A DNA stretch of 64,000 nucleotides from Osedax fenrisi (Eukaryota > Annelida > Polychaeta > Sabellida > Siboglinidae). A program made the position numbers and the translations under genes. This document shows, one piece after another, positions 36,850 to 49,439 of this stretch (the stretch's first letter is position 1; each line of letters starts with the position of its first letter). The notes below the pieces were generated by a model. The model saw nothing but the letters and a program-made list of their open reading frames with translations. It ran no database searches and had not been told where the DNA came from. Location of the stretch: the NCBI GenBank assembly GCA_964019155.1, contig OZ025245.1, positions 31,279,045-31,343,044 of the forward strand. Direction: 5' to 3'.

Positions 36850-38184
36850 TTATGAACTGCACTTTAACACACACTAACACATTTCCATACAATTCATTAT
36901 TATTATTGTATTTTCTATTATAGATGTCTTTAGATAACTGTATACGACCAACTCCGTATGCTTATACATGTAAATGCAGATGTTACGCTTGCTAACTCGG
37001 TACGTGGGTATGCCTACACATATGTTACAGACACGCCCCCTTTAGTGCGTGTTGTATGCGTATGTGTATACGCATTGATTTGCTTATACAGCGTAACGGC
37101 AGGTCACGTGTAAAGCTTGTATTGAATTCCCTATCATATTTAAATATAATGTATTATAAGTTATGATATAGTCACTGATATATAATTAGGTATACCTAAT
37201 TATATATATGTGGTTATAGTAGAAGATACGGTAATATAACATACGGGTGTGGTCAATAGTAGGTGGTCAATGCTAATTAGAAGCATTAGATGTCCACTCG
37301 TGACCTACATACACGGATTACATCATATTATATAACAACTGTGTGACGTGTGGTAATGTGGCGCCAGTAATTAAGATCTGTATAGACTACTGACTTCGTA
37401 CATTATCGCTCACTACAACTATTGCACTCCGAGTGGCAACTCGTTCTTGAAGGTCATTCTTTGTTATTGATTATTTACATTCATATTACACATAAGATAA
37501 ATTACACATAAGATAAATTTAAATAGGATACAAAAACATTGATTGTGTAAATAAATAATCAATAGCTGTGTATTTTCATCATACAATATAAACAAACATA
37601 ACATCTATCTAGTTGATAATATATACCGACATCGTATACAACGTACAACCTATTACCTATTACCTATTACCTCGATATACAGACACTTTATATGTGATTA
37701 TATCTTATGAATTATAAGTTATAACATGTATACATATTATATTATAGTATATATATTATATATTATATTATATATATATACATAAACAGGTATATATATA
37801 TATGTATATATAAACCAAGCTATAATAATGATAATAGTAAAATTCATTAAATCGTAGTATTGTAGAATTAATATTACTAGTATTTAACAATAATAATAAT
37901 ATATGTATAGATATTATATTAATAAAATATATTTATTATATAGGATATATAATTTATTTCTGAACAAAATAATACAAATTAAAATAGTTAGAAAAGAGTA
38001 GCTAATTTAGTACAATTTTATTATATACGTATCTCTAACGACATCTCAGTTTGGTAATCTTCACTTATAATAAACTCTCGATAGAGTAAACATTTTCAAA
38101 TGATTTGTTGTATATCAATCTATAGGTTATAATAACACACACACATACATACATACACACACATACATACATACATACATACAT

Positions 38185-38235
<51 letters not shown>

Positions 38236-40590
38236 GTACATCTAGGTGAATAAATTGTATATTAAAATGTCAATATATGTGCGATTAGATACAAGCTATA
38301 TCCTAATGTAACTCTATATATGTATAGTTTATCATTTAGATATACTATACTATTACCTACAATAGATAAATAAAATGTATATTAATTAAATATCACAATG
38401 ACAGTACTCGAGTATAGATATAAGATAATGATAGTATATGTATTATAATACATAATACATAATATATATATTATATTTAGTACTAAATATATAGTACTAC
38501 AGTTCTATAGTATACAAGGTCGCGTTCAATTGCGATAAGAAAATATTGTGGTCGAAGTGACTCATAGAGTTAAGGAGACTCTCTAGCACTATGGAGTGAC
38601 AGGTCAGATAATTACTAATGTCCCCTATTACACAATAAGTATATTACGTAATCATATGTCAGCGTCGCTCTTACCATTATAACGCTAGTATATTCGTGAT
38701 CTGCTACTGCTATTATAGTATATACTGTATTACATTGAATACAGTAAGTTAAATGTTATATACTTTACGAATGTATATAGGCGTATATACGTGAGGTTAT
38801 TAATGTTATTACTAATAAGCATATCAATATACACACAATATAAACTACGTTATTAATTTATAGGTTGTACACAATTGTTATGTAATAACTAGAATACAAA
38901 TCATGCGTTATTATGTCATAATCAGTCTATTTGATATACAATGCATTAATGTCACTAGAGATATAAATAGAACTGACCAATTCATTGCTTCCCGTGCAAA
39001 CATATGTAGACCGCACAAATGACCAATAGAACACCTTCATGTAATAGTGACATACAGTGATTTGTTATCTATAGCTAGTGGTGCCAGAATACATGTGACA
39101 ATGGGCTGTATTGTATCTTATACATACTGACATGTGAAAGTATTCAATTGTGATTTAATATTATTTAATTGTTGATATTTATATTTAATATAATTTATTT
39201 AATTGAAGTTGTACCCAATTTGTGATATTCTATTTAAGATATCACTTGTGAATTATCAATACAATTAATTGCATTATTATCTACCTCGAAAGATAAATAT
39301 AATTATAAATTTAATATAATAGATACTATAGATAATATCTATTAGATATATCTATATATACTATAATAATAGTATTTATAAATAGTAAATTTAATATAAT
39401 ATAGACTATAGATATACTATATTAATATTATTTATAAATAGTACATTTAAATAACTGTGAATATAAATACATGTATGTATTCGAACATACAAGCGAAAGC
39501 AAATATAGAATATTCATTAATACTGGTAATTCATACGACATATTACCCACATTATTTATCATATCCTATTGTATTAATATCGTCTTCATGCTTACATTTT
39601 GTATTACCAATGTTTTCATATTTTACTTTATCTCATGCGAGATGTATTTATATACATGACATATGTATGTAACTTAAGGGGACGAGATACCATTGATTTT
39701 TTCGGAAAAAAATTGAATTTCAAATTTTTTTTTAATGTAAAATTATAATATTTCAAATATTATCTTTAAAATGGTGTTTAAATTATGTTCATTACATTAT
39801 TCATTTTGTTTATATTATATTATTTGTACCTATATACTCATATTGTTTATATTCATATATTATATTTGAAACTTGATTTACTCAGAATAATTATTTTGCA
39901 TTTTGTATATCTCCAATTAATGTCTCTTCTTATTCAATATTGAATATTTTTTCTTCAAATTTTCACAATATTATATATAATATATAAATGAACAGTATGA
40001 TTAATTATTCTATATATATAATATATGTAAATTTACATAAATTGTAAATTTAGTGATAATTTGTGATAAATATCTTAATTAATTATTTTTTTTTATAATT
40101 AATCATTTTATATTATTTATGTTAATAATTATTAAAATATATTCAACCATATGATAAAGCTATATGTTTATAATAAGATTGTTAAAAAATTATTACAAAA
40201 ACTTTAATATTATAAGAGTTTATACATTTTTAAAACATGCTATTTTCCCTATCTTTTACATGTATACTGTTTATAAGTAGCTGGTGCCCTTAAATACAAT
40301 GACAATAAGAGTTCACATACGTGATGGACAGTACAGTGGTAATGAGCGATAATGCCATGATACTACTAGGTATACTATATGTATCTTAATCACTGGAGCC
40401 CCTATTATATAACGGTATTAATGTTCACTGGAGCATACATATATATATATATGTGTGTGTGTGTTTGTGTGTGTGGGTGTGTGTGTTAAAATCGTGTTCT
40501 ATCAATGTGTTGATATATTAGTATATAGTATATACGAAGGTATCGGGGACCCATTTAAATCCCTAGTATATACTATACACACCCTCGGTA
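36850..40590. other. Central spacer of the palindrome, AT-rich, no gene recognised
   Basis: Includes balanced patches at 36950-37130, 37260-37450 and 38520-38700 without supported frames. Simple repeats: CATA/CACA at 38140-38190 leading into (AT)n to about 38230, and AT/GT at 40440-40490. The axis of the inner inverted blocks falls near 37.1-37.4 kb. Confidence 0.5.
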
Positions 40591-40594
40591 CATG

Positions 40595-41020
40595 AACATT
40601 TTGTAACGATTAATTAGTACATACGTTTTATCACGAATAACATTACGATATTTGTAAACGTATATATATATATATATATATATATTAACCCCTATTATAA
40701 ATGATATGTCAAGGATATGTCCTTATATATCTGATAAATGCCATTAATAATTCATACTTTTATCAATAACTATTTACCATCGATGCTATTTACAAGCGGA
40801 TAATTTACTCGCGTATTAATTTACACCCCTCACAAAATATAATTGCGGGCGTTATTATCAGCAGGTATAATACAGCGTTCATTACATGTCTATTATCCGC
40901 TCGAACAACTTCTATACTATGTTAATACGTCATTATGTTATGCAATATTACGTATATATTATAATATTAAGGTTGCATCACTGCTTTTGAGGCTAAACCA
41001 ACATAAAGGTTAGCTTTTAT
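40595..41020. repeat. Inner inverted-repeat block 2, right
   Basis: Reverse-complement partner of 33836-34215. An (AT)n run (about 40661-40685) interrupts the match on this side. Confidence 0.88.
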
Positions 41021-41059
41021 ATCTGTGAATACTGTATATGATCTTCATATGCTTGCGTG

Positions 41060-42160
41060 AGTGCATTCATTGCATTGTTAATATCGATTCTACACTTATC
41101 TATATATATATAGGTAGGTATATATATACCTATCTTATAGGTATTCATTATAATAATATCAACTAATTGAGATAATTATAGATATCATATATTATATAAT
41201 ATATTAATATATATATTAATTAATTTTGTAAAATAGTTGATAAAATGGATATTTTAATAGAAGTATTTATTTCATTTAAAATATTGTTATTTTATTAATG
41301 ATCTATAAAAAATTCAAATACAAATGATTTAAAATTAAAATATTTATAAATATCATTAAATCAAATCAAAATATAATAAATATTTATTTACTACAACAAA
41401 ATCAAACATGAATGTATGCAATAATTTTGAATACAATTCAGATACTTTTTCAAAAGTTATTTAAATTTTATTCTTAACAATATCTACAAAATAATAATAT
41501 ATATTTATTGATTTATATATATACCTATTGATTATTATGATATTTTTTGAGTACACATTTTATTTGCCTAACAATTAAAACGTGGATAGGTATGTATATA
41601 GGTATGATAGCTATGTCTGTATTCCTTAGTCAACATTTATTTTCACTTTATTTACATTACCGTATAATTTGTCTATAAACTGATTTCATTCATTCATTAT
41701 AATATAAATTATAGATTATGGGATATTTTGTTGTATATGTATAATATAATTTAAATTAAATTATATATAATATTAAGGTTAATTAAATTACTAAGATACT
41801 AGTAGCCTACTAGTAGTAGGCTAATAATTTAAAATATGTCTTAAATAACGGGGTATAAAAGAGAGTATAGCCCCTGGTATTACCTGTGGGGCTGCTCCCC
41901 CTATTACGATGTACCATGATCATTTAACATCACATTGTAAAACTAACTACCATGAATGAAATCGTTGATTTATGGCATGCATATCTTAATAGGCAAAACA
42001 ATCATCTAGCATGATAAAGAACACTTATTTAATTCACTATTAAATATATTATACATTTACATAGGAGAATAAAGTTATTTACAATTTTAATAATATATAA
42101 ATTGTATGAAATATGTGAAATAAATGTTATTTAAAAATATGATTACAAATATGCTAAATA
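41060..42160. other. AT-rich stretch, no gene recognised
   Basis: One balanced patch at 41850-41930 (contains CCCCTGGTATTACCTGTGGGG, a near-palindrome) has no coding or RNA-gene support. Confidence 0.5.
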
Positions 42161-42168
42161 AAGTGATA

Positions 42169-42624
42169 TCAAAGTTCGCCAATTTTCCAAGGAAAGATAT
42201 TATAATTACGGGACATTTTGTAATTCTATTTTGTATAAAAAAACCAACAGTGCCACCTATATAGGGTCAATTTTCAGAACTATGTTTGTTTATAATGTAA
42301 ATTCGTATCAAACTATGCTCTTTTAAAATGAAAAATGATATGCTTTAAATTATTATTTGTATTATGAAAACTAAATATTCATTACTAATATATAACTAAG
42401 CAATAGGATATATTGGTTTTAAATGCTATATACATATCTATATGGTGAGTAAAAGCTATATTATATATTTCAAAAAATTTAATAAAGCAATGAAAACATT
42501 GTAGTATTCAAATCACAGCAAATTTAATATATTTGTCAATACTGCTGCCTGCAGTGTATGTATGAATACTAATCACATTGTGTAGATAGTGAGTGTTATA
42601 TCTTTGATTCGTAAAATATTTGGT
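42169..42624. mobile_element. MITE, copy 2
   Basis: Diverged inverted copy of 28609-29067 along its whole length. The left end begins TCAAAGTTCGCC; the right end reads GTGAGTGTTATATCTTTGAT and TATTTGG. A TA precedes the left end; the right flank is TTA. Shared internal landmarks include GTGGCACTG and ACGAATTTACATTATAAAC in reverse orientation. Confidence 0.85.
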
Positions 42625-42940
42625 TATATACTCTATATATTACTCCACTTTTTTACTTGTATGTTACATATATATTTTGACAAATAAATATCCATTATTA
42701 TCTCAAGCTATATTTATTTGATAATTTTTACGTTAATTTATAATATAGGTTAACTCAGTTATTTCTTAAGAATATTTAAATATATTATAATTTATACCTA
42801 AATATAATACTTATTTGGAATAATTCAGTAAATAATCGTATTTTGGTTTAGATCAATGTCATTGCATGAGCACCATACATATTTATCCTCATGTATTTCA
42901 TGTAATAAGTAATCCGTTAATATTCTCTTCACAAACAGAT

Positions 42941-43007
42941 GTAAACAATAGACACAGAGAGGATGGAGCTATAGATGGAGCTCTAGATATAGTCAACAAT
43001 CAAGTTA
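42941..43007 (+). CDS. Candidate exon, unrecognised
   Basis: A TTCTCTTCACAAACAG acceptor is followed by a frame reading VNNRHREDGAIDGALDIVNN and a possible GTTAGC donor near 43008. Composition is more balanced than the flanks. No domain is recognised. Confidence 0.35.
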
Positions 43008-43096
43008 GCCCCTATGTATACCTAACCATCAAGTCTGTAATACATGTACAGTGAAGGATATCAGTATTACTGCGCTATATAGAGTTTTAGATTACA

Positions 43097-43229
43097 ACTT
43101 ATGATCATCATAAGAATCATCATTCTCACCACCATTAACTTCATCATCATCTTCATTGGCATAGTATTTTATATATTAAATAAAGTGTACAAATTTGTTA
43201 TAGAATTTATTAACATTATATATGAATAA
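43097..43229. other. Overlapping small frames: membrane-like (+) and acidic (-)
   Basis: Plus strand 43101-43229 encodes 42 residues with one hydrophobic segment (IIILTTINFIIIFIGIVFYI). The minus strand across 43169-43097 reads YYANEDDDEVNGGENDDSYD and ends in TAA, like an acidic C-terminal tail. Both come from the same ATC/GAT-rich low-complexity patch, so at most one is real. Confidence 0.25.
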
Positions 43230-43299
43230 TGTAGTAAATAATAGATTAATTGCGAGTAGAGATATATTCAAGCTATATTCAAGCTATATATACACAGTA

Positions 43300-43640
43300 G
43301 CCGTAGCTGTTTACCTAGGCAGCACCTCACAGTTGTAAACATCACTTACCCACAGATAACCTGCAAAACAAAGGGAGCTAAACCACGCAGTATACATATC
43401 AAATGCATCATAACTTGCTGACAGATCAAGGACTATCGGGTTAGCCCCTCCCACTTCTAGTATGACCTCTATTAACCTATTTCTCTAACATCAGTGTTAC
43501 CCGTTGTCAATCTTATAATATTTACATTCTAAATAATGAAGTTGTAATCCTATCTTCTCTGACGATGACATTGTATATTTTATTGTACTTTAGCCTACGA
43601 TGCACTACATATCCCTATACATTACATAGTTTTAATACAT
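43300..43640. other. More balanced stretch, no gene resolved
   Basis: On the minus strand a TTTGTTTTGCAG acceptor and a GTAAGT donor bracket only 11 bp near 43360, an interesting but unsupported micro-exon. Confidence 0.3.
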
Positions 43641-43722
43641 CTTATTAGAATAAGAAAAGCGCGGGATATTTTATATTAAAATGATAATAGTTCAGGATAT
43701 ATTTGTTAGTATAATATCTCAT

Positions 43723-43758
<36 letters not shown>

Positions 43759-43890
43759 GTGTATGTATAGAGTTAACGCCCAATAACTCGCTCTTTTTAA
43801 AAGTGAAGCTAACTTGGCTTTTTAACTACGTAGATACACATATGAATAATTCAATATCTTCTAAAAACGCGCTATTTCAGACATATTTTA
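43640..43890. repeat. Inner inverted-repeat block 1, right
   Basis: Reverse-complement partner of 30220-30480; includes an (AC)n(AT)n run at about 43722-43757. Confidence 0.85.
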
Positions 43891-44639
43891 TCTGTTCCAT
43901 CTAGTCTGAGTATGCTGGAGTAGACTGTATATACGTATATCGTCGCAGGCCTCGTCGCGTACCTCTGCAATGTAAACCGTTACCACGGTAACACACACTT
44001 TAACACAGTGAACCTGTATCACGACACCACGCACTGTATCGCCTATACTGATAGATATATCTAATAACGTGTATGACCAATAACTGTCTTATTCCTTATA
44101 CACAACAAATAGTCGGTTGATATAAATAGATGTTCTATTATGTAAAGGTAATGCCAATGATTTGAAAAAATGTATTTGGACATGCTTATTTATTTATCGA
44201 TTGAAATTCTAACGGAATAGACATATTTACTAAAATATGCCTCGTCTAAATGAAAGTACTGACAAATTCACTCTAGATATAGATATTTAAACTAAGCATT
44301 TTACTGAAAATATTGTTAGTTCATTATGTTCAATCATGTACATATTCTATAAACAATTTGAAAACATATTCTTTACATAATTTTTAGAAACTTATATATA
44401 ACAAACAGTAATATAAGCGTTTTATTCTTATTTATTATTTAGAAAATACAAGTAAAATTGATATATATGTAACAGCTGGAGTAGTAGGGCCCAAATACAA
44501 GAAGCCTGTAGAGAGTTTTAATATTTATTGTAAGTAATAACCTGCGGAATAGTAAACATTAGCTCTATACTCCTTGCTTCACTATATAACACAGTACCTT
44601 CCCTTATACTAATAAACCCTTGAACCTTGAATTTCTGTG

Positions 44640-45330
44640 TTATTAATACATATATTGTCACGTGACGAACAGCCCCTATCACTCGAAGTAACGGCCTGGC
44701 TGAACCGTGCACAGCCTGAAGGACATCTCGAAGAAGTCCGACAACTTCCAGATGTCGCTACTTCTACTATGATCTACACCAGTAATTGGATGGACACGAA
44801 GCCCCGCCGAACTGCTCTACGGTCGAAAGTTAACAAACCCTTTGCCCGTTACCTACCCCGTAGACCCGTCCCACGAGAATACATTGTCGTCTAATGTGTG
44901 AACCGCTCGACACTACGATAAGAACAAGTCTCACCGATACCTGTCCGACATAGAGCCCCTCACTAACGTTCACTACCGCGACCATGTATCCAATACGTGG
45001 AAGCCAGCTGTAGTAACATCGCAACGAGAGAAGCTTCGGAGACTAAGATATCTTCACCAACGATGGTTCTACCCTCAGGAGAAATCATAGAGATATCCAC
45101 CCCACTACACCGTCGACGCGTTGTAGTACCAACACACCTAGATGCACCCGCGCATCACCCCGAGCATCATGTCCTACCAGCTACTCCGTTGACACTCGGT
45201 CCTGATGTAGATATACCCCTCCGTGATGTATCGTCATACACTCACCCCAGGGATGTCCCTTTCCCCGCTATTCCGTTGACACCCGGTCAGGAACTAGATA
45301 ACCAGGGGCCGGTTGCTCTGGACATATAAA
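44640..45330 (+). pseudogene. Ty3/gypsy-type retrotransposon relic: integrase end and downstream region
   Basis: Across frames the plus strand shows SPYHS, then after a small frame lesion SNGLAE (the segment that carries the third catalytic acid of the DDE integrase core). It continues with DISKKSDNFQMSLLLL, a stop, and TPVIGWTRSPAELLYGRKL, the conserved post-catalytic block of Ty3/gypsy integrases. Further on come LSDIEPL and NTWKPAVV, matching the GPY/F-like C-terminal region. Stops and a frameshift make it inactive; no reverse transcriptase, protease or paired LTRs were found. The 690-bp island is much richer in G+C than its surroundings, typical of a recently arrived element. The upstream 44515-44640 contains AATAAACCCTTGAACC and may be LTR-derived. 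Confidence 0.85.
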
Positions 45331-45490
45331 ATGTCCTATCACTATCCAGAGACAATCTCTGGATAATTCTCAGTAAATCGTGTTGCTCTGGACAAAAATC
45401 AATGTCCTATCCTAGCAAAAAAAAATAGTGTAGGATAGATAGAGGATCGGTTGCTCTGGGTATTTTTTGCTATATTTATTCGCGTAGGAC
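45300..45490. repeat. Short dispersed direct repeats after the gypsy relic
   Basis: GTTGCTCTGG recurs near 45311, 45383 and 45449, with TGTCCTATC repeats between. Possibly the 3' untranslated end of the element. Confidence 0.6.
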
Positions 45491-46212
45491 ATTCGAGTAG
45501 CTCAGGAAATTTGTGTGTGTAAAACTAGGACAATTTGATGATACTTAGGATGTTATATCAGTAAATAGTATATAATATATTATTATATATATTATTGATT
45601 GGCATATTTTAAAATAAAAAGAAACTTTATAATGAAATTTATAATAAATATACTAATATTTGTATCTAAAAATTATAAATATGTTGTTTATCATGTATTT
45701 GACATGAAATAACATATAGTTTATTTTCACTAAACTGATACTATACAAATTATAAATTTTAAAATATAATTGTTCATATATATTTAAAAATTCATACACT
45801 TAAACACTTATAAACTTAAATTTATATAATTAATACACATTACAAACACATACACTTTCACACAAAAACATGCTCTTTTTATGATATGAATTTCAAATTT
45901 ATTTGAAGCGATACTGATACAATAAATTTAAATGTTGAACGAATCGATACTGACACAGCCACATTTGTGAAAATTCCCATCACTAATATATATATATATA
46001 TATATGTATATTTATGTATATATAACCTGAATTTAAGCCATATAAATTAAATTTTCAATTATGTATATATTGATAAATTTAAAATATTGTTATCTCTATA
46101 TCTGATAATTACATGTTAATATATATATGATACATTATTTCAGTACAAATATTATATCTCTATATTATTAACAACATAAACATGACCAGTGCTAATGTAC
46201 ATAATACATAAT

Positions 46213-46314
46213 CTAGTTGATGAGAATGAGGAACTACTGAACAAGATAGAGGACATCGAACAACAACTGAAGGATGGCGAGCTGCAGAAACCACAAGCGA
46301 CTATCTTAATATAA
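46213..46314 (+). other. Coiled-coil reading with conserved stop
   Basis: Plus-strand frame reading LVDENEELLNKIEDIEQQLK, then DGELQKPQATILI and TAA at 46312-46314; an AG lies at the start of the frame. Frame and stop are the same in the left arm (23891-23790). Its phase does not lead into the exon at 47288, so it may be the last exon of another coiled-coil gene or a remnant. Confidence 0.4.
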
Positions 46315-46343
46315 AGGTTATGGTATTAGTATAAGGGTATATT

Positions 46344-46451
46344 ATGGAGGTAGCGACTACACTATCTCGAGGACAGGACATGGTGACCTCCCACTCTCCG
46401 TCTGATAATGATACTAACACTATTTACTACCTATTACACGGCTATTGCTAG
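46344..46451 (+). other. Small conserved frame starting MEVATTL
   Basis: 35 codons beginning MEVATTLSRGQDMVTSHSPS and ending in TAG. It is preserved in the left arm with one substitution. It lies between the coiled-coil reading and the exons at 47288 on. No visible donor gives the phase required by the next exon, so a role as first exon is unproven. Confidence 0.3.
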
Positions 46452-47287
46452 CATGTAAATAGATAGGCAATACATAGTACTACTATCAATATATCCATTG
46501 CTACCATTTGTGGAATATTGGTATCATTTTGTTCCTATATAAACTAGATATATATACTTATAATAATAAAGAAGTTAATTTTATAAAATATAAATTACTA
46601 TATGTAATGTGTATTTTATTATTAATTTTGATTTTTTCTAAAAATGTATCAAATTATTCATACATAATCATTTATATCGCTTATATGACTAGATATCCGT
46701 ATTAGAAAACAGATTACACATTAAAGATCTATATGTCTCCTTTCTATATCGAATACACATATTAGTAAATGATATACTGTATATCTCATAAACTGTGATC
46801 TCTAAGTTGAATACTAATGAGTGTAGGAACATTACTTGTTCTGAGGTAAATTCATTTTTAAATAAATTTATTATTTATATTATATTTATAATTCTATTTA
46901 TTTCATAATATTATAGATAGTATAAATAAAGATGTTAATATTTAATTATATAAATATAATTATATACATACAAATTATATACAAATTATAAATATATAAT
47001 AAGGTTAATAAATGTTAAAAATAGTCAATATTTTATAATTATTGATTTCATAAAACATATTTAATTTTTTCACACAATATAAATATTATATAACTTATTC
47101 CGCATTAAAAAATTAAATAAGCAACTCCTAAAAAAAACAATATTTTGACACTACAATCACCTTAAGCAACGTAATACAATACGATGTCACATGACAATAA
47201 CATAAAGTATGTCCTGTCCTCAGTATTATATAACTAGAGATATGGAATAAGTTATAAACCAGACCGTAATGGACTAACACCTCACAG

Positions 47288-48504
47288 GCATTGATAGTGG
47301 AAATCAGCAGGAGTGTATCGCCGGTCTAATTAACAAGCTCAAGGTCATCAAACGACACTGGCAAGATGCTGATCAGAAGGCAGACGAAGTAGGTACAATA
47401 TGAGGTGATGCGGTGTGATTAATTGAGAGTTCCGAGCTTGCTTATAACCCTCAACCAATAGGCTGACAGAGATGCCAGTGCTAAAGACAAATCTCTCAGT
47501 GATATGTTAGAGAGAAGGGCTCAATACGAATCAGTTTGTCTACTTAATCAGCGCACGACCACCTACTGTATATTATATATTAGCATATTATATAAACGGA
47601 ATACAATATCATATTTTGATCATTTTTAATCATATTATTTTAAGATTTGATAATAAAATCAGCTATTAAAATATCAATTCTCATTATTACATAATTGATT
47701 ATGTAATTAACGTACAATGAATGCGTATATGTTAAGCAAATAACTAAAAATTAGTTTATTTTATATTCGTGAATTGCAATAAGTGTAGACAAATAGTGAA
47801 GTGCCTTCCACCACAACAACAATCATAGACACTGTGACACAAACTTAACCTTGACATGACCTCTAACACAGGCAATATACCAACTACCCGAAGCAGTAGA
47901 GGAGATTGATGATCTCAAGTCTAACATGAACGTAACGGAAAGGTAGCAATGCAGCTATGATATTAAATAGAGTGTAACACATAGCATAATAGAACGTATA
48001 TATCTCATATATATAGATAGATCTATCTATAGATAGATAGATATAAAGTTAATTGTAATGAATTAAAACGATATGAAAAAAGCTAAAAAGTATAAAAAAA
48101 CATAATAATAAATAAAGAATAGGTTTACAAGGGCAGATAAAGTATATAATATATAAGTAATAACAATGCGTGTATAACCCCACATGTATAATCATTGTTG
48201 TCATTACCTCGCCACTACCCTAACCTTTACGTATCTGATCGCGTATATTGTCTATAAGAGGGGTGCTGTTACGCATGTCCCCTACTGCACCACCACTAGA
48301 CCTACACCTATACCCCCACTACCCACTACCCTCACTACTACCCTCACCACATGCAGACAAAGCGAGGAGTTCACGCAGAACATCGACAAGTGCGAGATAA
48401 AGATTAACGACATATTCGATGATGTCCGAGAGCAATGCGGCCTTGACCCCAATGAACTCATCGACCTCTGCGAGTTCCACAAGAACACTGTTAGCACACA
48501 ATAA
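47288..48504 (+). CDS. Four-exon 3' end of an unrecognised coiled-coil protein gene
   Basis: Exons 47288-47392, 47471-47533, 47872-47942 and 48357-48504. Splice pairs: CACAG acceptor / GTAC donor; acceptor AG at 47469-47470 / donor GTTTGT; CACAG / GTAGCA; final acceptor CATGCAG. The leftover bases match at each junction: G+AT, phase 0, AG+A. Readings are NQQECIAGLINKLKVIKRHW; ASAKDKSLSDMLERRAQYES; IYQLPEAVEEIDDLKSNMNV; and QSEEFTQNIDKCEIKINDIF through ELIDLCEFHKN to the TAA at 48502-48504. The residues are mostly helical, acidic and basic with heptad spacing, suggesting a coiled coil. No enzyme motif or named family is recognised. Upstream exons were not found with certainty. The left-arm copy (21637-22766) is broken in four places, so this one may be the surviving gene. 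Confidence 0.6.
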
Positions 48505-48664
48505 CACAAATATTTGAACTTTGTCCTAAATAAATAGATTTCTCCATCATACATCGCAGCCTCCCACCCCTATCTCTTGTACCATACCTCAAATCACCCC
48601 CGCTATCCTCGTTACTCTTTTAATACATTTTCCATTCCATTATTATATGAAACTTATATCTATA

Positions 48665-48692
48665 TATTTATATATATATATATATATATATC
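48665..48692. repeat. AT dinucleotide microsatellite
   Basis: (AT)n run between the coiled-coil gene and the LINE fragment. Confidence 0.9.
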
Positions 48693-48719
48693 TTACATAT
48701 AAATGGTAATATAATTAAT

Positions 48720-49436
48720 AGAGTACAGAATTATACATTTTTAAGAATCACTTTAGAGGAGAAATTAAATTGGAGAAAACATATAGATAATTTAGCGATT
48801 AAACTTTCTAAAGTTGTATCGATTATACATAAATTAAAATATTCGCTTACTATAAAATCATTAAAACTAATTTATAATACATTTTGTCTACCTTATATAC
48901 ATTATATAATATATAATATATTTTTTTTTATTTATTTTTTTTTTATTTGGTGGAGTCCTTTCATCCCATCCAGGAACTTAGATGAAGTTTTCACTTATAA
49001 CCATATATGGCTCTAATGTCCCTTTGAATCCGCTCTCATGTTAAGGCATCCATGGTTTTAACGAGAGCCGATCATTTATTTATACACAATTATATAAGAT
49101 CACTTCTAAATAATATTTTAAGACCCATTTTATAAAATTAATTAATGGTCCGGACGAGGGTCGAATCCGTGTCCTACTGCTTGTGTGTCTGACGCCTTAG
49201 CCACTGAGCCACACAGGCAGTTTTAAATAATTAAATAATTTTTTTATATAATTATATAATATAAATAGATTAATTGTTATACAAAATAAAGAAATCAGAG
49301 CTATTTTCAATATTTCAAATAGATGTAATACAGATAAATATTATAAAATACTGAATATCTTGATATTTAATGATATTGTAAAATTAAATACTCTAAATTT
49401 ATGTTTATGATTATTAATAATTTTACACTAATCATT
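48720..49436 (+). mobile_element. LINE relic D, RT C-terminal region, split by a SINE
   Basis: Before the SINE, 48739-48921 reads FLRITLEEKLNWRKHIDNLA, then LSKVVSIIHKLKYSLTIKSL and LIYNTFCLPYIHYII. After it, about 49262-49436 reads INRLIVIQNKEIRAIFNISN and continues DKYYKILNILIFNDIVKLNT before a stop. This is the thumb and post-RT region of a Jockey/I-like LINE, in one frame on both sides of the insertion. The catalytic core and the endonuclease are absent, so it is a 5'-truncated copy. Confidence 0.85.
48921..49221 (-). mobile_element. tRNA-derived SINE, copy 3
   Basis: Minus-strand copy of the SINE at 20696-21004, with a T-rich tail on the left (plus strand) and the tRNA-like head at the right. 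A box GGCTCAGTGGC is intact; the B box reads GATTCGACCC. It lies inside LINE relic D. Confidence 0.93.
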
Positions 49437-49439
49437 ATC

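Larger units (their letters stand above)
46060..48600. repeat. Right arm of middle inverted repeat
   Basis: Reverse-complement partner of about 21500-24000. This arm retains the intact versions of the coiled-coil exons. Confidence 0.93.

Noticed and set aside
43350..43370. 11-bp micro-exon with strong acceptor and donor on the minus strand
   Set aside because: No neighbouring exons or frame to anchor it; splice-like signals alone are insufficient.
44637..44894. 85-codon plus-strand frame, and neighbouring frames at 44997-45329
   Set aside because: They are out-of-frame readings of the Ty3/gypsy integrase relic; the recognisable motifs lie in the other frames.
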